Below are positions 15,735 to 24,428 of a stretch of 34,516 nucleotides of DNA, piece by piece (the stretch's first letter is position 1; each line of letters opens with the position of its first letter). Origin of the DNA: an uncultured Paraprevotella sp. Its GTDB lineage: Bacteria > Bacteroidota > Bacteroidia > Bacteroidales > Bacteroidaceae. Made by a program: the position numbers and the translations under genes. The notes below the pieces were generated by a model. That model made no database searches. It saw only the letters and a program-made list of their open reading frames with translations, and was not told the DNA's origin. Where the stretch lies: NCBI GenBank assembly GCA_944319925.1, contig CALUFQ010000033.1, forward strand, positions 1 to 34,516. The letters are read 5' to 3'.

Positions 15735-16088
15735 ATGAAATTAGGGATTATCAGATGCCAACAGACTGAAGATTTTTGTCCGGGCAATGGTTGCTTTAAG
15801 GCTGTGAAGCACAAGAAAGGTGCTTTTGAAGAAACAGGTGAAGACATTGAAATGATTGGCTTTACGAATTGTGGCGGGTGTCCGGGCAAGAAGGCCATAT
15901 TGCGCGCGAAGTTGCTTGTGGAACGGGGCGCGGACACCATCGCTTTCGCTTCGTGTATTCAAAAAGGGACGCCCATAGGCTATCCTTGTCCGTTCCATGC
16001 CCGGATGAAGACCTTGTTGAGGGCGGGGCTTCCAGAACATATCCGCATTTTGGACTACACCCACGATGCTCCCGGAGATAAGAAATAA
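15735..16088 (+). CDS. CGGC-domain protein, putative metal-binding
   Basis: 117 residues with eight cysteines, including CGGC at 46-49 (FTNCGGCPGKK), Cys 8, Cys 15 and Cys 20, and ASCIQKG...YPCPF in the C-terminal half. This pattern is the CGGC domain, a small family thought to bind metal but without a settled function. It follows rtcB by 155 bp. In that gap a TTCAAACA/TGTTTGAA hairpin (15600-15628) lacks a T-tract, so read-through from rtcB is possible. A poor -7 box (CATTTTTG, 15695-15702) may give it its own transcript. The 220 bp after it hold the argR control region. Confidence 0.85.
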   Translation: MKLGIIRCQQTEDFCPGNGCFKAVKHKKGAFEETGEDIEMIGFTNCGGCPGKKAILRAKLLVERGADTIAFASCIQKGTPIGYPCPFHARMKTLLRAGLPEHIRILDYTHDAPGDKK

Positions 16089-16163
16089 GATATCTTCGAT
16101 GGCCAAAAGTCTTGCTTGGCAAAGTAAGTCCTACTTCTGTTGTAGGTAAGTATCGTCCTTGTG

Positions 16164-16275
16164 TGCATAGTTATTCAAATCTGGGGCATAATGAGATGCT
16201 TAATCCCGTTTTGATAATCAGCAAAAAAACAAAACGCTTTGAATATTTATTGAAAATATAATGCATATTATGCAT
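16164..16275 (+). promoter_or_regulatory. Candidate ArgR operator sites upstream of argR
   Basis: Three sites resemble the ARG box core TGAAT-N4-ATTCA: TGCATAGTTATTCA at 16164-16177 (9 of 10), TGAATATTTATTGA at 16240-16253 (9 of 10), and the palindrome ATGCATATTATGCAT at 16261-16275, with a 3-nt spacer. The last two are side by side, as the ArgR hexamer usually requires, and cover the -33 region of argR. Repression of the whole operon by arginine is the likely outcome. The consensus used is from enterobacteria and bacilli, so this is inference. Confidence 0.5.
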
Positions 16276-16295
16276 CAAGGGAAACATAAAATTCC

Positions 16296-16303
16296 TATCT
16301 TTG
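16296..16303 (+). promoter_or_regulatory. -7 promoter element of argR
   Basis: TATCTTTG is a perfect TAnnTTTG. RNA would begin only about 4-6 nt later, on or next to the ATG at 16308, so the argR message may be leaderless. No TTTG is found 19-21 bp upstream; the operator palindrome lies there instead. Confidence 0.6.
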
Positions 16304-16307
16304 CATC

Positions 16308-16811
16308 ATGAATCAAGAAAAGAAAGGAACGCGTAACAGGGACGGGCGGCTGGAAGCTATCAAGCTCCTGTTGCTATCCAAGGAATTGGGAAGCCAGGCA
16401 GAACTGCTGTCCGAGCTGCGCCGGATGGGCTTCAGCCCCACGCAGGCCACCCTCTCGCGCGACCTGCACCAGCTGAAGGCAGGCAAGGGACTGAACGCCG
16501 CCGGGCGTTGGGTTTACGTGTTGCCGGGGGCACCGGCTTACCGTCGCGTGTCGGACACGGTGCTGACGGCGGCCGCAGCCCGGCAGGAAGGGGTGCTCTC
16601 GGTGAAGTTCTCGGGAAATTTGGCCGTGTTGCATACCCTGCCGGGGCATGCCAGCCATGTGGCCTACGACATAGACAACAAGCGTTTCGACGAAATTTTG
16701 GGTACATTGGCGGGGGACGACACCGTGATGATGGTGCTTGCCGAGGGCGTGGGGCCGGAAACGGTCTATGGTCTGTTGGCTCAGGCTCTGCCCGGAGTAG
16801 ATTGGAAATAA
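16308..16811 (+). CDS. argR: Arginine repressor ArgR
   Basis: 167 residues. The N-terminal winged helix has the recognition segment GFSPTQATLSRDLHQL (about 42-57). The C-terminal half has the hexamer and arginine-binding region ending in LAGDDTVMMVLAEG. ArgR binds arginine and then represses biosynthetic promoters. It is first in the arginine/proline block, 37 nt before the acyltransferase gene, and the palindromes just upstream suggest self-control. Domain order and length are normal. Confidence 0.95.
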   Translation: MNQEKKGTRNRDGRLEAIKLLLLSKELGSQAELLSELRRMGFSPTQATLSRDLHQLKAGKGLNAAGRWVYVLPGAPAYRRVSDTVLTAAAARQEGVLSVKFSGNLAVLHTLPGHASHVAYDIDNKRFDEILGTLAGDDTVMMVLAEGVGPETVYGLLAQALPGVDWK

Positions 16812-16848
16812 GGAAAGGGAAAGTAAATCCCGCAGAGGAAAATAGGAA

Positions 16849-17526
16849 ATGGAACAAACAGACAAGGAAAAAAGCGTGGAAGAGAATGACGGAATCCGCG
16901 TGGTGGTGGCGGATGCCAGCCATGAGAAATATGTGGATGTCATCTTGGCGACTATCGCGGACTCGGCCCGCAAACGCGGTTCGGGCATCGCGTCGCGGAC
17001 GCACGAGTATCTGGCCACGAAAATGAAGGAGCGCAAGGCCGTGATTGCCTTGGCCGGTGAAGGCGAGAATGAAGAGTTTGCCGGCTTTTGTTACATTGAG
17101 AGCTGGGGAAACAAATCATACGTGGCCAACTCAGGCCTGATTGTGGTGGAGAAATTCCGCAAGCACCATTTGGCCACGCGCATCAAGCAGACGGCCTTCA
17201 CGCTCTCGCGCCTGCGATGGCCACATGCCAAGCTGTTCGGGCTGACGAGCCAGAGCGCGGTGATGAAAATCAACACGGCGTTGGGCTACGTGCCGGTGAC
17301 GTTTGCCGAGCTGACCGACGACGAGGCTTATTGGAAAGGATGCGGCACACCGGAGCATCCGTGCTGCATCAATTATGACATCCTGCAACGCACGGGGCGC
17401 AAGTACTGCGTGTGCACGGCCATGCTCTACGACCCGGCCATGCATCCGGACGAGAAGCTCCCGGTGGAATTGCCGCCCGATGTGGTGAAGATGGCCAAGG
17501 AGGCGGCGGAGAAGAATCTGCGGTAA
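16849..17526 (+). CDS. GNAT acyltransferase, probable glutamate N-acyltransferase
   Basis: 225 residues with a GNAT fold: beta-strand 4 and the acyl-CoA loop read SGLIVVEKFRKHHLATRIKQTAF (about residues 95-117). The C-terminal part is distinctive and Cys-rich (WKGCGTPEHPCCINYDILQRTGRKYCVC) and may bind metal. Placed between argR and argG, it is the natural candidate for the first arginine step, putting an acyl group on glutamate. Given the succinylornithine enzyme downstream, the donor would be succinyl-CoA. I recall genetic evidence for such a role for the B. thetaiotaomicron counterpart, but could not check it. It is unrelated to classical ArgA (no kinase domain) and to ArgJ. Confidence 0.8.
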   Translation: MEQTDKEKSVEENDGIRVVVADASHEKYVDVILATIADSARKRGSGIASRTHEYLATKMKERKAVIALAGEGENEEFAGFCYIESWGNKSYVANSGLIVVEKFRKHHLATRIKQTAFTLSRLRWPHAKLFGLTSQSAVMKINTALGYVPVTFAELTDDEAYWKGCGTPEHPCCINYDILQRTGRKYCVCTAMLYDPAMHPDEKLPVELPPDVVKMAKEAAEKNLR

Positions 17527-17568
17527 TATATATAATAATAGGTATAAGAAAGAAAACGAAATAGGATT

Positions 17569-18774
17569 ATGGCAAAAAAAGTAGTCGTGGCGTTCAGCGG
17601 AGGGCTGGACACGTCATACACGGTCATGTATCTGGCCAAAGAAAAAGGATATGAAGTTTATGCGGCTTGCGCCAACACGGGCGGATTCAGCGAGGAACAA
17701 CTTAAGCGGAACGAGGAAAACGCCTACAAGCTGGGCGCGAAGGAATATGTGACGCTGGACGTGACGAAGGAGTATTATGAGAAGAGCCTCCGTTACATGA
17801 TTTACGGCAACGTGTTGCGCAACAACTGTTATCCCATCTCCGTATCGTCGGAACGCATCTTCCAGGCCATCGCCATCGCGCGCTATGCCAACGAAGTGGG
17901 TGCGGATGCCATCGCGCATGGTTCGACAGGCGCGGGCAACGACCAAATCCGTTTCGACATGACGTTTCTCGTCATGGCGCCGGGCGTGGAGATTATCACG
18001 CTGACGCGCGATGGCAACCTGAGCCGCCAGGAAGAAGTGGATTTCCTGAACGCCCACGGTTTCCATGCGGATTTCACGAAACTGAAGTATTCTTATAACG
18101 TGGGCATTTGGGGGACTTCCATCTGCGGCGGCGAACTGCTGGACAGCAACCAAGGCCTGCCCGAGAGTGCTTATCTGAAACATCCTACGAAGGACGGGAC
18201 GGAGTTGCTGAAAATCGGCTTCAAGAAAGGCGAGGTCTGCAGTGTGAACGGCGTGGAATACGAGGATAAAATCAAGGCCATTCAAGAGATAGAGAAAATA
18301 GGGGCGGCATACGCCATTGGGCGCGACTGCCATGTGGGTGACACCATTATCGGCATCAAGGGGCGCGTGGGCTTCGAGGCCGCCGCGCCGATGCTCATCA
18401 TCGGGGCGCACCGCTTCCTGGAGAAATACACGCTGAGCAAGTGGCAGCAGTATTGGAAAGAACAGGTGGCCAATTGGTACGGCATGTTCCTCCACGAGAG
18501 CCAGTACTTGGAGCCCGTGATGCCGGACATTGAGGCCATGCTCACCAGCTCGCAGCGCAACGTGAACGGCGTGGTGACGCTTGAACTCCGTCCTTACGGT
18601 TTCAGCACCGTGGGCGTGGATTCCCCGGATGACTTGGTGAAGAATAAGTTCGGCGAGTACGGCGAGACGCAGAAGGGCTGGACGGCCGAGGACGCCAAGG
18701 GCTTCATCAAGGTGACTTCCACGCCGCTCCGCCTGTATTATGCCAACCACAAGGACGAGGAACGTATCCAATAG
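17569..18774 (+). CDS. argG: Argininosuccinate synthase
   Basis: 401 residues. Joins citrulline and aspartate with ATP to make argininosuccinate. The ATP-pyrophosphatase loop AFSGGLDTS is at 8-16, and HGSTGAGNDQIRF, typical of the citrulline/aspartate site, is present. The gene lies 42 nt after the acyltransferase gene and 3 nt before the PspC gene. Its partner argH is not in this window. Nothing is abnormal. Confidence 0.97.
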   Translation: MAKKVVVAFSGGLDTSYTVMYLAKEKGYEVYAACANTGGFSEEQLKRNEENAYKLGAKEYVTLDVTKEYYEKSLRYMIYGNVLRNNCYPISVSSERIFQAIAIARYANEVGADAIAHGSTGAGNDQIRFDMTFLVMAPGVEIITLTRDGNLSRQEEVDFLNAHGFHADFTKLKYSYNVGIWGTSICGGELLDSNQGLPESAYLKHPTKDGTELLKIGFKKGEVCSVNGVEYEDKIKAIQEIEKIGAAYAIGRDCHVGDTIIGIKGRVGFEAAAPMLIIGAHRFLEKYTLSKWQQYWKEQVANWYGMFLHESQYLEPVMPDIEAMLTSSQRNVNGVVTLELRPYGFSTVGVDSPDDLVKNKFGEYGETQKGWTAEDAKGFIKVTSTPLRLYYANHKDEERIQ

Positions 18775-18777
18775 GTT

Positions 18778-18990
18778 ATGATGAAGGATGACAAACGGCT
18801 GGAGCGTCCCCGGGCGGGACGGATGCTTGCGGGAGTGTGTGCCGGAATAGCCGAATATTTCGGGTTGGAGGTCTCGCTTGTGCGTATCGGTTACGTGTTG
18901 TTGACGCTGTTCACTGCCTTTTGCGGTGTACTCGTTTACTTCATATTGGCCGTTATCATTCCTCAGGAAAAAAACAGGTATTTCAAATGA
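18778..18990 (+). CDS. PspC-domain small membrane protein
   Basis: 70 residues: a basic N-terminus (KRLERPRAGRMLAGVCAGIAEYFGLEVSLVRIGYV) that is the PspC signature, then one long hydrophobic segment (LLTLFTAFCGVLVYFILAVIIP, about 41-62). PspC proteins sit in the inner membrane and are linked to envelope stress, but short solo copies like this have no assigned job. It begins 3 nt after argG, and its stop shares four bases (ATGA) with the argC start, so it must be translated with the arginine enzymes. There is no other envelope gene in the block. Confidence 0.88.
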   Translation: MMKDDKRLERPRAGRMLAGVCAGIAEYFGLEVSLVRIGYVLLTLFTAFCGVLVYFILAVIIPQEKNRYFK

Positions 18991-19961
18991 TAAAAGTAGG
19001 AATCATAGGTGGAGCCGGATATACGGCGGGCGAGCTTTGCCGCTTGCTGTTGAACCATCCGGACGCGGAGATTGTGTTTGTCAACAGTTCGAGCAATGCG
19101 GGCAACCGGTTGACCGACGTGCACGAAGGGCTGTATGGCGAGACGGACATGACGTTCACCGACCAGTTGCCTTTCGACGAGGTGGACGTGATTTATTTCT
19201 GCTTCGGGCATGGCAAGAGCGCGGAGTTCCTCTCGACGCACGACGTGCCGGCGCGGGTGAAGATCATCGACTTGGCGCAGGACTTCCGCCTGGCCGCTCT
19301 GGGAAACGATTATGTATATGGGCTGCCCGAGTTGCAGCGCGAAGCCATCGCCGGGGCGCAGCATGTAGCCAATCCCGGATGCTTCGCCACCTGCATCCAG
19401 CTGGGGCTGCTGCCTTTGGCGGCAAACGGCCTGCTTGGCGGCGACGTGGCGGTAAATGCCATCACGGGCAGCACGGGAGCCGGAGTGAAGCCGGGTGCGA
19501 CCACGCACTTCAGCTGGCGTAACAACAATCTGAGCATCTATAAGGCGTTCCGCCACCAGCACGTGCCGGAAATCCTGCAGTCCCTCCGCTCGTTGCAGCC
19601 GGGTTTCGAGGGAACGGTGGATTTCATCCCTTATCGTGGCGACTTTGCCCGCGGCATCTTTGCCACGGAAGTGGTTCGGGTGGATGAGTCGCTTGATGCA
19701 GACTATTTTGTGAATCTTTATAAAGAATATTACCGGGATGCGGCGTTTACACATTACGTGGACGCGGCCATCGACATGAAGCAGGTGGTGAACACCAACA
19801 AGGCATTGGTGCATGTGGACAAGTACGGCGACAAGTTGCTGGTGACTTCCACTATCGACAACTTGCTGAAAGGAGCGAGCGGACAGGCCGTGCAGAACAT
19901 GAACCTGATGTTCGGCCTTGACGAGCGGGCCGGCCTGCGGTTGAAGCCGTCCGCATTCTGA
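18987..19961 (+). CDS. argC: N-acyl-gamma-glutamyl-phosphate reductase
   Basis: 324 residues. Reduces N-acyl-glutamyl-phosphate to the semialdehyde with NADPH. The nucleotide loop GIIGGAGYTAGEL (5-17) and the catalytic Cys 132 in NPGCFAT are present. The true start is the ATG at 18987, inside ATGA with the pspC stop. A longer frame from 18837 would overlap pspC and has no family support. In this pathway the substrate is probably N-succinyl rather than N-acetyl. ArgB, which makes the substrate, is missing from the window. Confidence 0.96.
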   Translation: MIKVGIIGGAGYTAGELCRLLLNHPDAEIVFVNSSSNAGNRLTDVHEGLYGETDMTFTDQLPFDEVDVIYFCFGHGKSAEFLSTHDVPARVKIIDLAQDFRLAALGNDYVYGLPELQREAIAGAQHVANPGCFATCIQLGLLPLAANGLLGGDVAVNAITGSTGAGVKPGATTHFSWRNNNLSIYKAFRHQHVPEILQSLRSLQPGFEGTVDFIPYRGDFARGIFATEVVRVDESLDADYFVNLYKEYYRDAAFTHYVDAAIDMKQVVNTNKALVHVDKYGDKLLVTSTIDNLLKGASGQAVQNMNLMFGLDERAGLRLKPSAF

Positions 19962-19985
19962 ACCATCATGAAAGGAAACAAGAAA

Positions 19986-21119
19986 ATGAAACCATTCGAC
20001 GTATATCCGCTTTTTGACGTGAACATCGTGCGTGGCAAGGGATGCCACGTGTGGGACGACAAGGGGCAGGAATATCTTGACTTGTATGGCGGGCATGCCG
20101 TCATCAGTGTGGGGCACAGCCATCCGCATTATGTGGAAGCACTCACGCGGCAGTTGAACTTATTGGGCTTCTATAGTAACTCCGTCATCAACAAACTGCA
20201 GGTGGAGCTGGCCGGACGGTTGGGGAAGGCCTGCGGTTATGAGGATTACCAGTTGTTTCTGATTAATTCCGGAGCCGAGGCTAACGAGAATGCTTTGAAG
20301 TTGGCCAGTTTCCATAACGGGCGCAGCCGGGTGCTTTCGGCCAAAGGGGCGTTCCACGGGCGCACGTCGCTGGCCGTGGAGGTGACGGACAATCCGAAAA
20401 TCATCGCGCCTATCAATGCGAACCGCCATGTGACTTATTTGCCCCTGAATGACTTGGAGGCTTTCAAGGCAGAATTGGCGAAGGGTGGTGTGTGTGCCGT
20501 CATTGTGGAGTGCATCCAGGGCGTGGGCGGCATCCGCCTGGCCACGCCGGAGTTCATGCAGGGCTTGCGTCAGGCATGCGACGAAACGGGCGCGGTGTTG
20601 GTTTGCGATGAAATCCAGTGCGGATATGGGCGTTCTGGCAAGTTTTTTGCTCATCAATATTTGGGTGTGCAGCCCGATCTGATTACCGTGGCCAAGGGCA
20701 TCGGCAACGGATTCCCGATGGGTGCCGTGTTGGTTTCGCCCAAGTTCAAGCCCGTTTACGGGCAATTGGGCACGACGTTCGGCGGCAACCATTTGGCTTG
20801 TGCCGCCGCGTTGGCCGTGCTGGATATCATCGAGGAGGAACATCTGGTGGAGAACGCCGCCAAGGTCGGGCAGTTCCTGATGGACGGTATTCGGTCGTTG
20901 CACCTGCCCCATGTGGTCGATGTGCGTGGACGTGGACTGATGATTGGCGTGGAACTGGACGTGCCTTACAAGGAGATCCGTAGCAAGCTGCTCTTTGACG
21001 AACACTGTTTCACCGGATGCAGCGGGACGAACGTGCTGCGGCTGTTGCCGCCGCTTTGCCTGACAGAGGCCGAGGCGGCCGATTTCTTGACGCGGCTTGA
21101 ACGTGTGGCGCGGGGATGA
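19986..21119 (+). CDS. argD: N-acylornithine aminotransferase
   Basis: 377 residues, class III PLP aminotransferase that converts the N-acyl semialdehyde to N-acylornithine with glutamate as donor. PLP Lys 237 is in VAKGIGNG; NSGAEAN (95-101), the phosphate site, and VCDEIQCGYGR are typical. The start at 19986 (MKPFDVYPLFD) fits the family and has AAGGAA about 12 nt upstream. An ATG six codons earlier (19968) is possible. It follows argC by 24 nt and precedes proC by 106 nt, a gap with a strong hairpin. Confidence 0.95.
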   Translation: MKPFDVYPLFDVNIVRGKGCHVWDDKGQEYLDLYGGHAVISVGHSHPHYVEALTRQLNLLGFYSNSVINKLQVELAGRLGKACGYEDYQLFLINSGAEANENALKLASFHNGRSRVLSAKGAFHGRTSLAVEVTDNPKIIAPINANRHVTYLPLNDLEAFKAELAKGGVCAVIVECIQGVGGIRLATPEFMQGLRQACDETGAVLVCDEIQCGYGRSGKFFAHQYLGVQPDLITVAKGIGNGFPMGAVLVSPKFKPVYGQLGTTFGGNHLACAAALAVLDIIEEEHLVENAAKVGQFLMDGIRSLHLPHVVDVRGRGLMIGVELDVPYKEIRSKLLFDEHCFTGCSGTNVLRLLPPLCLTEAEAADFLTRLERVARG

Positions 21120-21159
21120 GGAAGAGACCATTAATTAATGAATAATCACGAAGGAAGAC

Positions 21160-21194
21160 AAGCCGGCCGCCGGGCAGATGCCGGCGACCGGCTT
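21160..21194 (+). promoter_or_regulatory. GC-rich hairpin between argD and proC
   Basis: AAGCCGG and CGCCGG pair with CCGGCG and CCGGCTT, 13 bp with two single-base bulges. No T-tract follows, so it is more likely an mRNA processing or stability element than a full stop. It could lower proC-proB-proA-argF' output relative to the arginine genes before it. An ARG-box half site (AATGAATAAT) lies at about 21137-21146. Confidence 0.5.
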
Positions 21195-21225
21195 GCTTGC
21201 TGTTAAACGAAGAGGAAGAAGGAAT

Positions 21226-22023
21226 ATGAGATTTGCGATTATCGGAGCCGGCAATATGGGCGGCGCATTGGCGCGCGGCCTGGCGAAAGGCTCTTTGGTC
21301 CGCACGGCGGACATCACGGTGTCCGACCCGTCACGCGAACGGACGGATGCCTTGTGCAGGGAATTTCCCGAAATGAAAGTGGCGGCGGACAACAAGGCGG
21401 CGGTGAAGGATGCCGACGTGGTACTTTTCGCCGTGAAGCCGTGGCTTTTGGAAGGTGTGATAGAGGAAGTGAAAGGCGAGATGGACTATGACAACCAGGT
21501 GGTCGTCTCCATCGCCGGCGGGGTCGGGACAAAACAGATCTGCCAGTATCTCGACCGTGGCGACGCGGGTTTCCCGGCGGTGTATTATCTGATACCCAAC
21601 ACGGCGGTTGATGTGATGGCCGGGATGACCTTCATGACTTCGGTGTTTTCCACGGCGGAAATGGACGCACAGCTGTTGGCCGTATTCAAGGAGCTGGGCG
21701 ATGCCATGTTGGTCGAAGAACGGTTGATGAACGCGGGCATGGCCTTGGCTTCCTGCGGCATCGCCTACGTGATGCGCTATGTCCGCGCGGCCACGGAAGG
21801 CGGTGTGGAACTGGGCTTCTACGCCAAGGACGCGCAGCGCATCATCATGCAGACGATGAAAGGGGCGGTGGAGCTGCTGGCTGCTGGTGGCGCACATCCC
21901 GAGGCTGAAATTGACAAGGTGACCACGCCGGGCGGGTTGACCATCCGCGGGCTGAACGCGATGGAGGAGGCCGGATTCACCACCAGCGTCATCAAGGGAT
22001 TGAGGGCTTCCGTAAAATCTTAA
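21226..22023 (+). CDS. proC: Pyrroline-5-carboxylate reductase
   Basis: 265 residues. Last step of proline synthesis, reducing pyrroline-5-carboxylate with NAD(P)H. The Rossmann motif AIIGAGNMGGALA is at 4-16. The C-terminal ATTPGGLT-like stretch (VTTPGGLTIRGLNAMEE) is the ProC signature. The start at 21226 has AAGGA just upstream; an earlier ATG at 21178 falls inside the hairpin and is rejected. proB follows after 10 nt. Confidence 0.96.
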   Translation: MRFAIIGAGNMGGALARGLAKGSLVRTADITVSDPSRERTDALCREFPEMKVAADNKAAVKDADVVLFAVKPWLLEGVIEEVKGEMDYDNQVVVSIAGGVGTKQICQYLDRGDAGFPAVYYLIPNTAVDVMAGMTFMTSVFSTAEMDAQLLAVFKELGDAMLVEERLMNAGMALASCGIAYVMRYVRAATEGGVELGFYAKDAQRIIMQTMKGAVELLAAGGAHPEAEIDKVTTPGGLTIRGLNAMEEAGFTTSVIKGLRASVKS

Positions 22024-22033
22024 ACAGGCTCCC

Positions 22034-23122
22034 ATGTCGCAGGTATATAAGCGCATAGCCGTGAAAATCGGCAGCAACGTGCTGACCCGAAAGGATGGCG
22101 CGTTGGACATCACGCGTATGTCCGCCCTGGTGGACCAAGTGGCGGAATTGCGGCGGGCCGGCGTGGAGGTCATTCTGATTTCGTCGGGCGCAGTGGCTAG
22201 CGGGCGCGGGGAGCTGAAGGGCATGCCGGTGCGGCGGATGGATAGCGTGGCGCAGCGGCAGCTCTTCTCTGCCGTGGGGCAGGCCAAGCTTATCAACCGC
22301 TACTATGAGCTGTTCCGCGAGCACCATTTGCCCGTGGGGCAGGTGCTTACCATGAAGGAGAACTTCGGGACGCGCCGCCACTACCTGAACCAGCGCAACT
22401 GCATGATGGTGATGCTCGAAAACGGGGTGATTCCCATCGTGAACGAGAACGACACGGTCAGCGTCACGGAGTTGATGTTCACGGACAACGACGAGCTTTC
22501 CGGGCTTATCGCCACGATGATGGACGTGCAGGCACTGGTCATCCTGAGCAACGTGGACGGCATCTATAACGGTGCGCCGGGCGCGCCGGGCACGGAGGTT
22601 ATCCGCGAGGTGGAGCCGGACAGGGACTTGCAGGAGTATATCTGCACGGAAAAGTCGGGCTTCGGGCGCGGCGGCATGATGACCAAGTGCGGCGTGGCCC
22701 GCAAGGTGGCCGACGAGGGCATTGAGGTAATCATTGCCAACGGGCGGCGCGAGAACGTGTTGGCCGACTTGGTGTTGCGGCCCGGCAGCGTGGTGTGTAC
22801 GCGCTTTGCTCCGCGAGAGGGCGGCGTGTCGAGCGTGAAGAAGTGGATTGCGCATAGCACGGGGTTCGCCAAAGGAGAGGTTTACTTGAACGCCAAGGCG
22901 GTGGAGGCGGTATGCGGCGACAAGGCCGTGAGCGTCCTGCCCGTTGGCGTGACCCGCATCGAGGGGGATTTTGAGAAGGACGATTTGGTGAGCATTCTTT
23001 CGCCCGATGGACATCACATCGGGCTGGGGCGCGCGGCCTACGGCAGTGCGGAGGCGCGCGGCATGATGGGGCGGCACGACTGCAAGCCGCTGGTGCATTA
23101 CGATTATTTGTATTTGGAATAG
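22034..23122 (+). CDS. proB: Glutamate 5-kinase
   Basis: 362 residues. Phosphorylates glutamate at the start of proline synthesis. The amino-acid kinase domain ([48 protein letters not shown]) fills about 1-260. A C-terminal PUA domain (about 275-355) is present, as in full-length ProB. Proline feedback acts in the kinase domain of this family. It is 16 nt from proA, its physical partner. Confidence 0.96.
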   Translation: MSQVYKRIAVKIGSNVLTRKDGALDITRMSALVDQVAELRRAGVEVILISSGAVASGRGELKGMPVRRMDSVAQRQLFSAVGQAKLINRYYELFREHHLPVGQVLTMKENFGTRRHYLNQRNCMMVMLENGVIPIVNENDTVSVTELMFTDNDELSGLIATMMDVQALVILSNVDGIYNGAPGAPGTEVIREVEPDRDLQEYICTEKSGFGRGGMMTKCGVARKVADEGIEVIIANGRRENVLADLVLRPGSVVCTRFAPREGGVSSVKKWIAHSTGFAKGEVYLNAKAVEAVCGDKAVSVLPVGVTRIEGDFEKDDLVSILSPDGHHIGLGRAAYGSAEARGMMGRHDCKPLVHYDYLYLE

Positions 23123-23138
23123 AAAAACAAGGTTTCTT

Positions 23139-24389
23139 ATGGACTTGACAACTTTATTTGCGGAAGCGAAGGCCGCCGGGCGCGGACTGTTGCAATTACC
23201 CGTGGAACGGGTGAACGACATCCTGCGGGCAGTGGCCGACGAGGCGGTGGCGCAGTCGGAATACATCTTGGCGGAGAACGCACGTGACCTGGCGCGCATG
23301 TCGCCGGACAACCCGCTTTACGACCGGCTGAAACTCACGCCGGAACGCCTGCAAGGCATTGCGGACGACACGCGGCATGTGGCCGGTCTGCCTTCGCCGC
23401 TGGGGAGGGTGCTGAAACACACGGTGTTGCCCAACGGGCTTGACCTGACGCGGGTGAGTGTGCCGTTCGGCGTGATAGGTGTCATCTACGAGGCGCGTCC
23501 CAACGTGACTTTCGACGTGTTCGCGCTTTGCCTGAAAGCGGGCAGTGCCTGTGTGTTGAAAGGCGGGAGCGATGCTGATTGTTCCAACCGTGCCATCGTG
23601 CGTGTCATCCACGGTGTGTTGGAACGTTTCGGGGTGGATCCGGCCACGCTGACGCTGCTGCCTGCCGACCGTGCGGCCACGGCTTCCTTGCTGCAGGCGC
23701 GTGGTTACGTGGATTTGCTCATTCCTCGTGGCGGACGCGCGCTGATTGATTATGTGCGCGAGAATGCCCGTATTCCTGTCATTGAGACGGGGGCGGGCGT
23801 GTGCCATGCATATTTCGACGCGGCCGGGGACTTGCAGAAAGGGATGGCCATCGTGAACAATGCCAAGACGCGGCGTGTCAGCGTGTGCAATGCTTTGGAC
23901 AGCCTGCTGGTGCATGCCGCCCGTTTGGCAGATCTCGCGGCTTTGTGCGCCCCGTTGGCGGAGAGCCGTGTGCGCCTGTATGCCGACGCGCAGGCTTTGG
24001 CTGCCTTGCGCGGACATTATCCCGACGAACTGTTGGAAGAAGCGACGGAAGCGTCTTTCGGCACGGAGTTCATGGACTACAAGATGGCCGTGAAGACCGT
24101 GGATTCGCTCGACGATGCCTTGGAGCATATCGCCCGTTTCGGTTCGGGGCATAGCGAATGTATCATCACCGAAGACGAGGCTGCAGCCGCGAAGTTCCTG
24201 CAGTTGGTGGATGCCGCTTGTGTATATTCCAACGCGCCCACGTCGTTCACCGATGGGGCGCAGTTCGGGTTGGGTGCGGAAATCGGCATCAGCACCCAGA
24301 AGCTCCATGCCCGCGGCCCCATGGCCTTGGAAGAGATGACGACCTACAAGTGGCTCATCCGGGGCGACGGGCAGGTTCGTCCGAAATGA
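23139..24389 (+). CDS. proA: Glutamate-5-semialdehyde dehydrogenase (gamma-glutamyl-phosphate reductase)
   Basis: 416 residues, aldehyde-dehydrogenase fold. Reduces gamma-glutamyl-phosphate with NADPH to the semialdehyde, which closes to pyrroline-5-carboxylate. Catalytic Cys 250 is in [26 protein letters not shown] and LKGGSDA are family motifs. With proB and proC the whole proline route is here. argF' follows after 39 nt. Confidence 0.96.
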   Translation: MDLTTLFAEAKAAGRGLLQLPVERVNDILRAVADEAVAQSEYILAENARDLARMSPDNPLYDRLKLTPERLQGIADDTRHVAGLPSPLGRVLKHTVLPNGLDLTRVSVPFGVIGVIYEARPNVTFDVFALCLKAGSACVLKGGSDADCSNRAIVRVIHGVLERFGVDPATLTLLPADRAATASLLQARGYVDLLIPRGGRALIDYVRENARIPVIETGAGVCHAYFDAAGDLQKGMAIVNNAKTRRVSVCNALDSLLVHAARLADLAALCAPLAESRVRLYADAQALAALRGHYPDELLEEATEASFGTEFMDYKMAVKTVDSLDDALEHIARFGSGHSECIITEDEAAAAKFLQLVDAACVYSNAPTSFTDGAQFGLGAEIGISTQKLHARGPMALEEMTTYKWLIRGDGQVRPK

Positions 24390-24428
24390 GCGTTGTTTTG
24401 TTTTTGATGATAAAAAAGAAGATAGATT

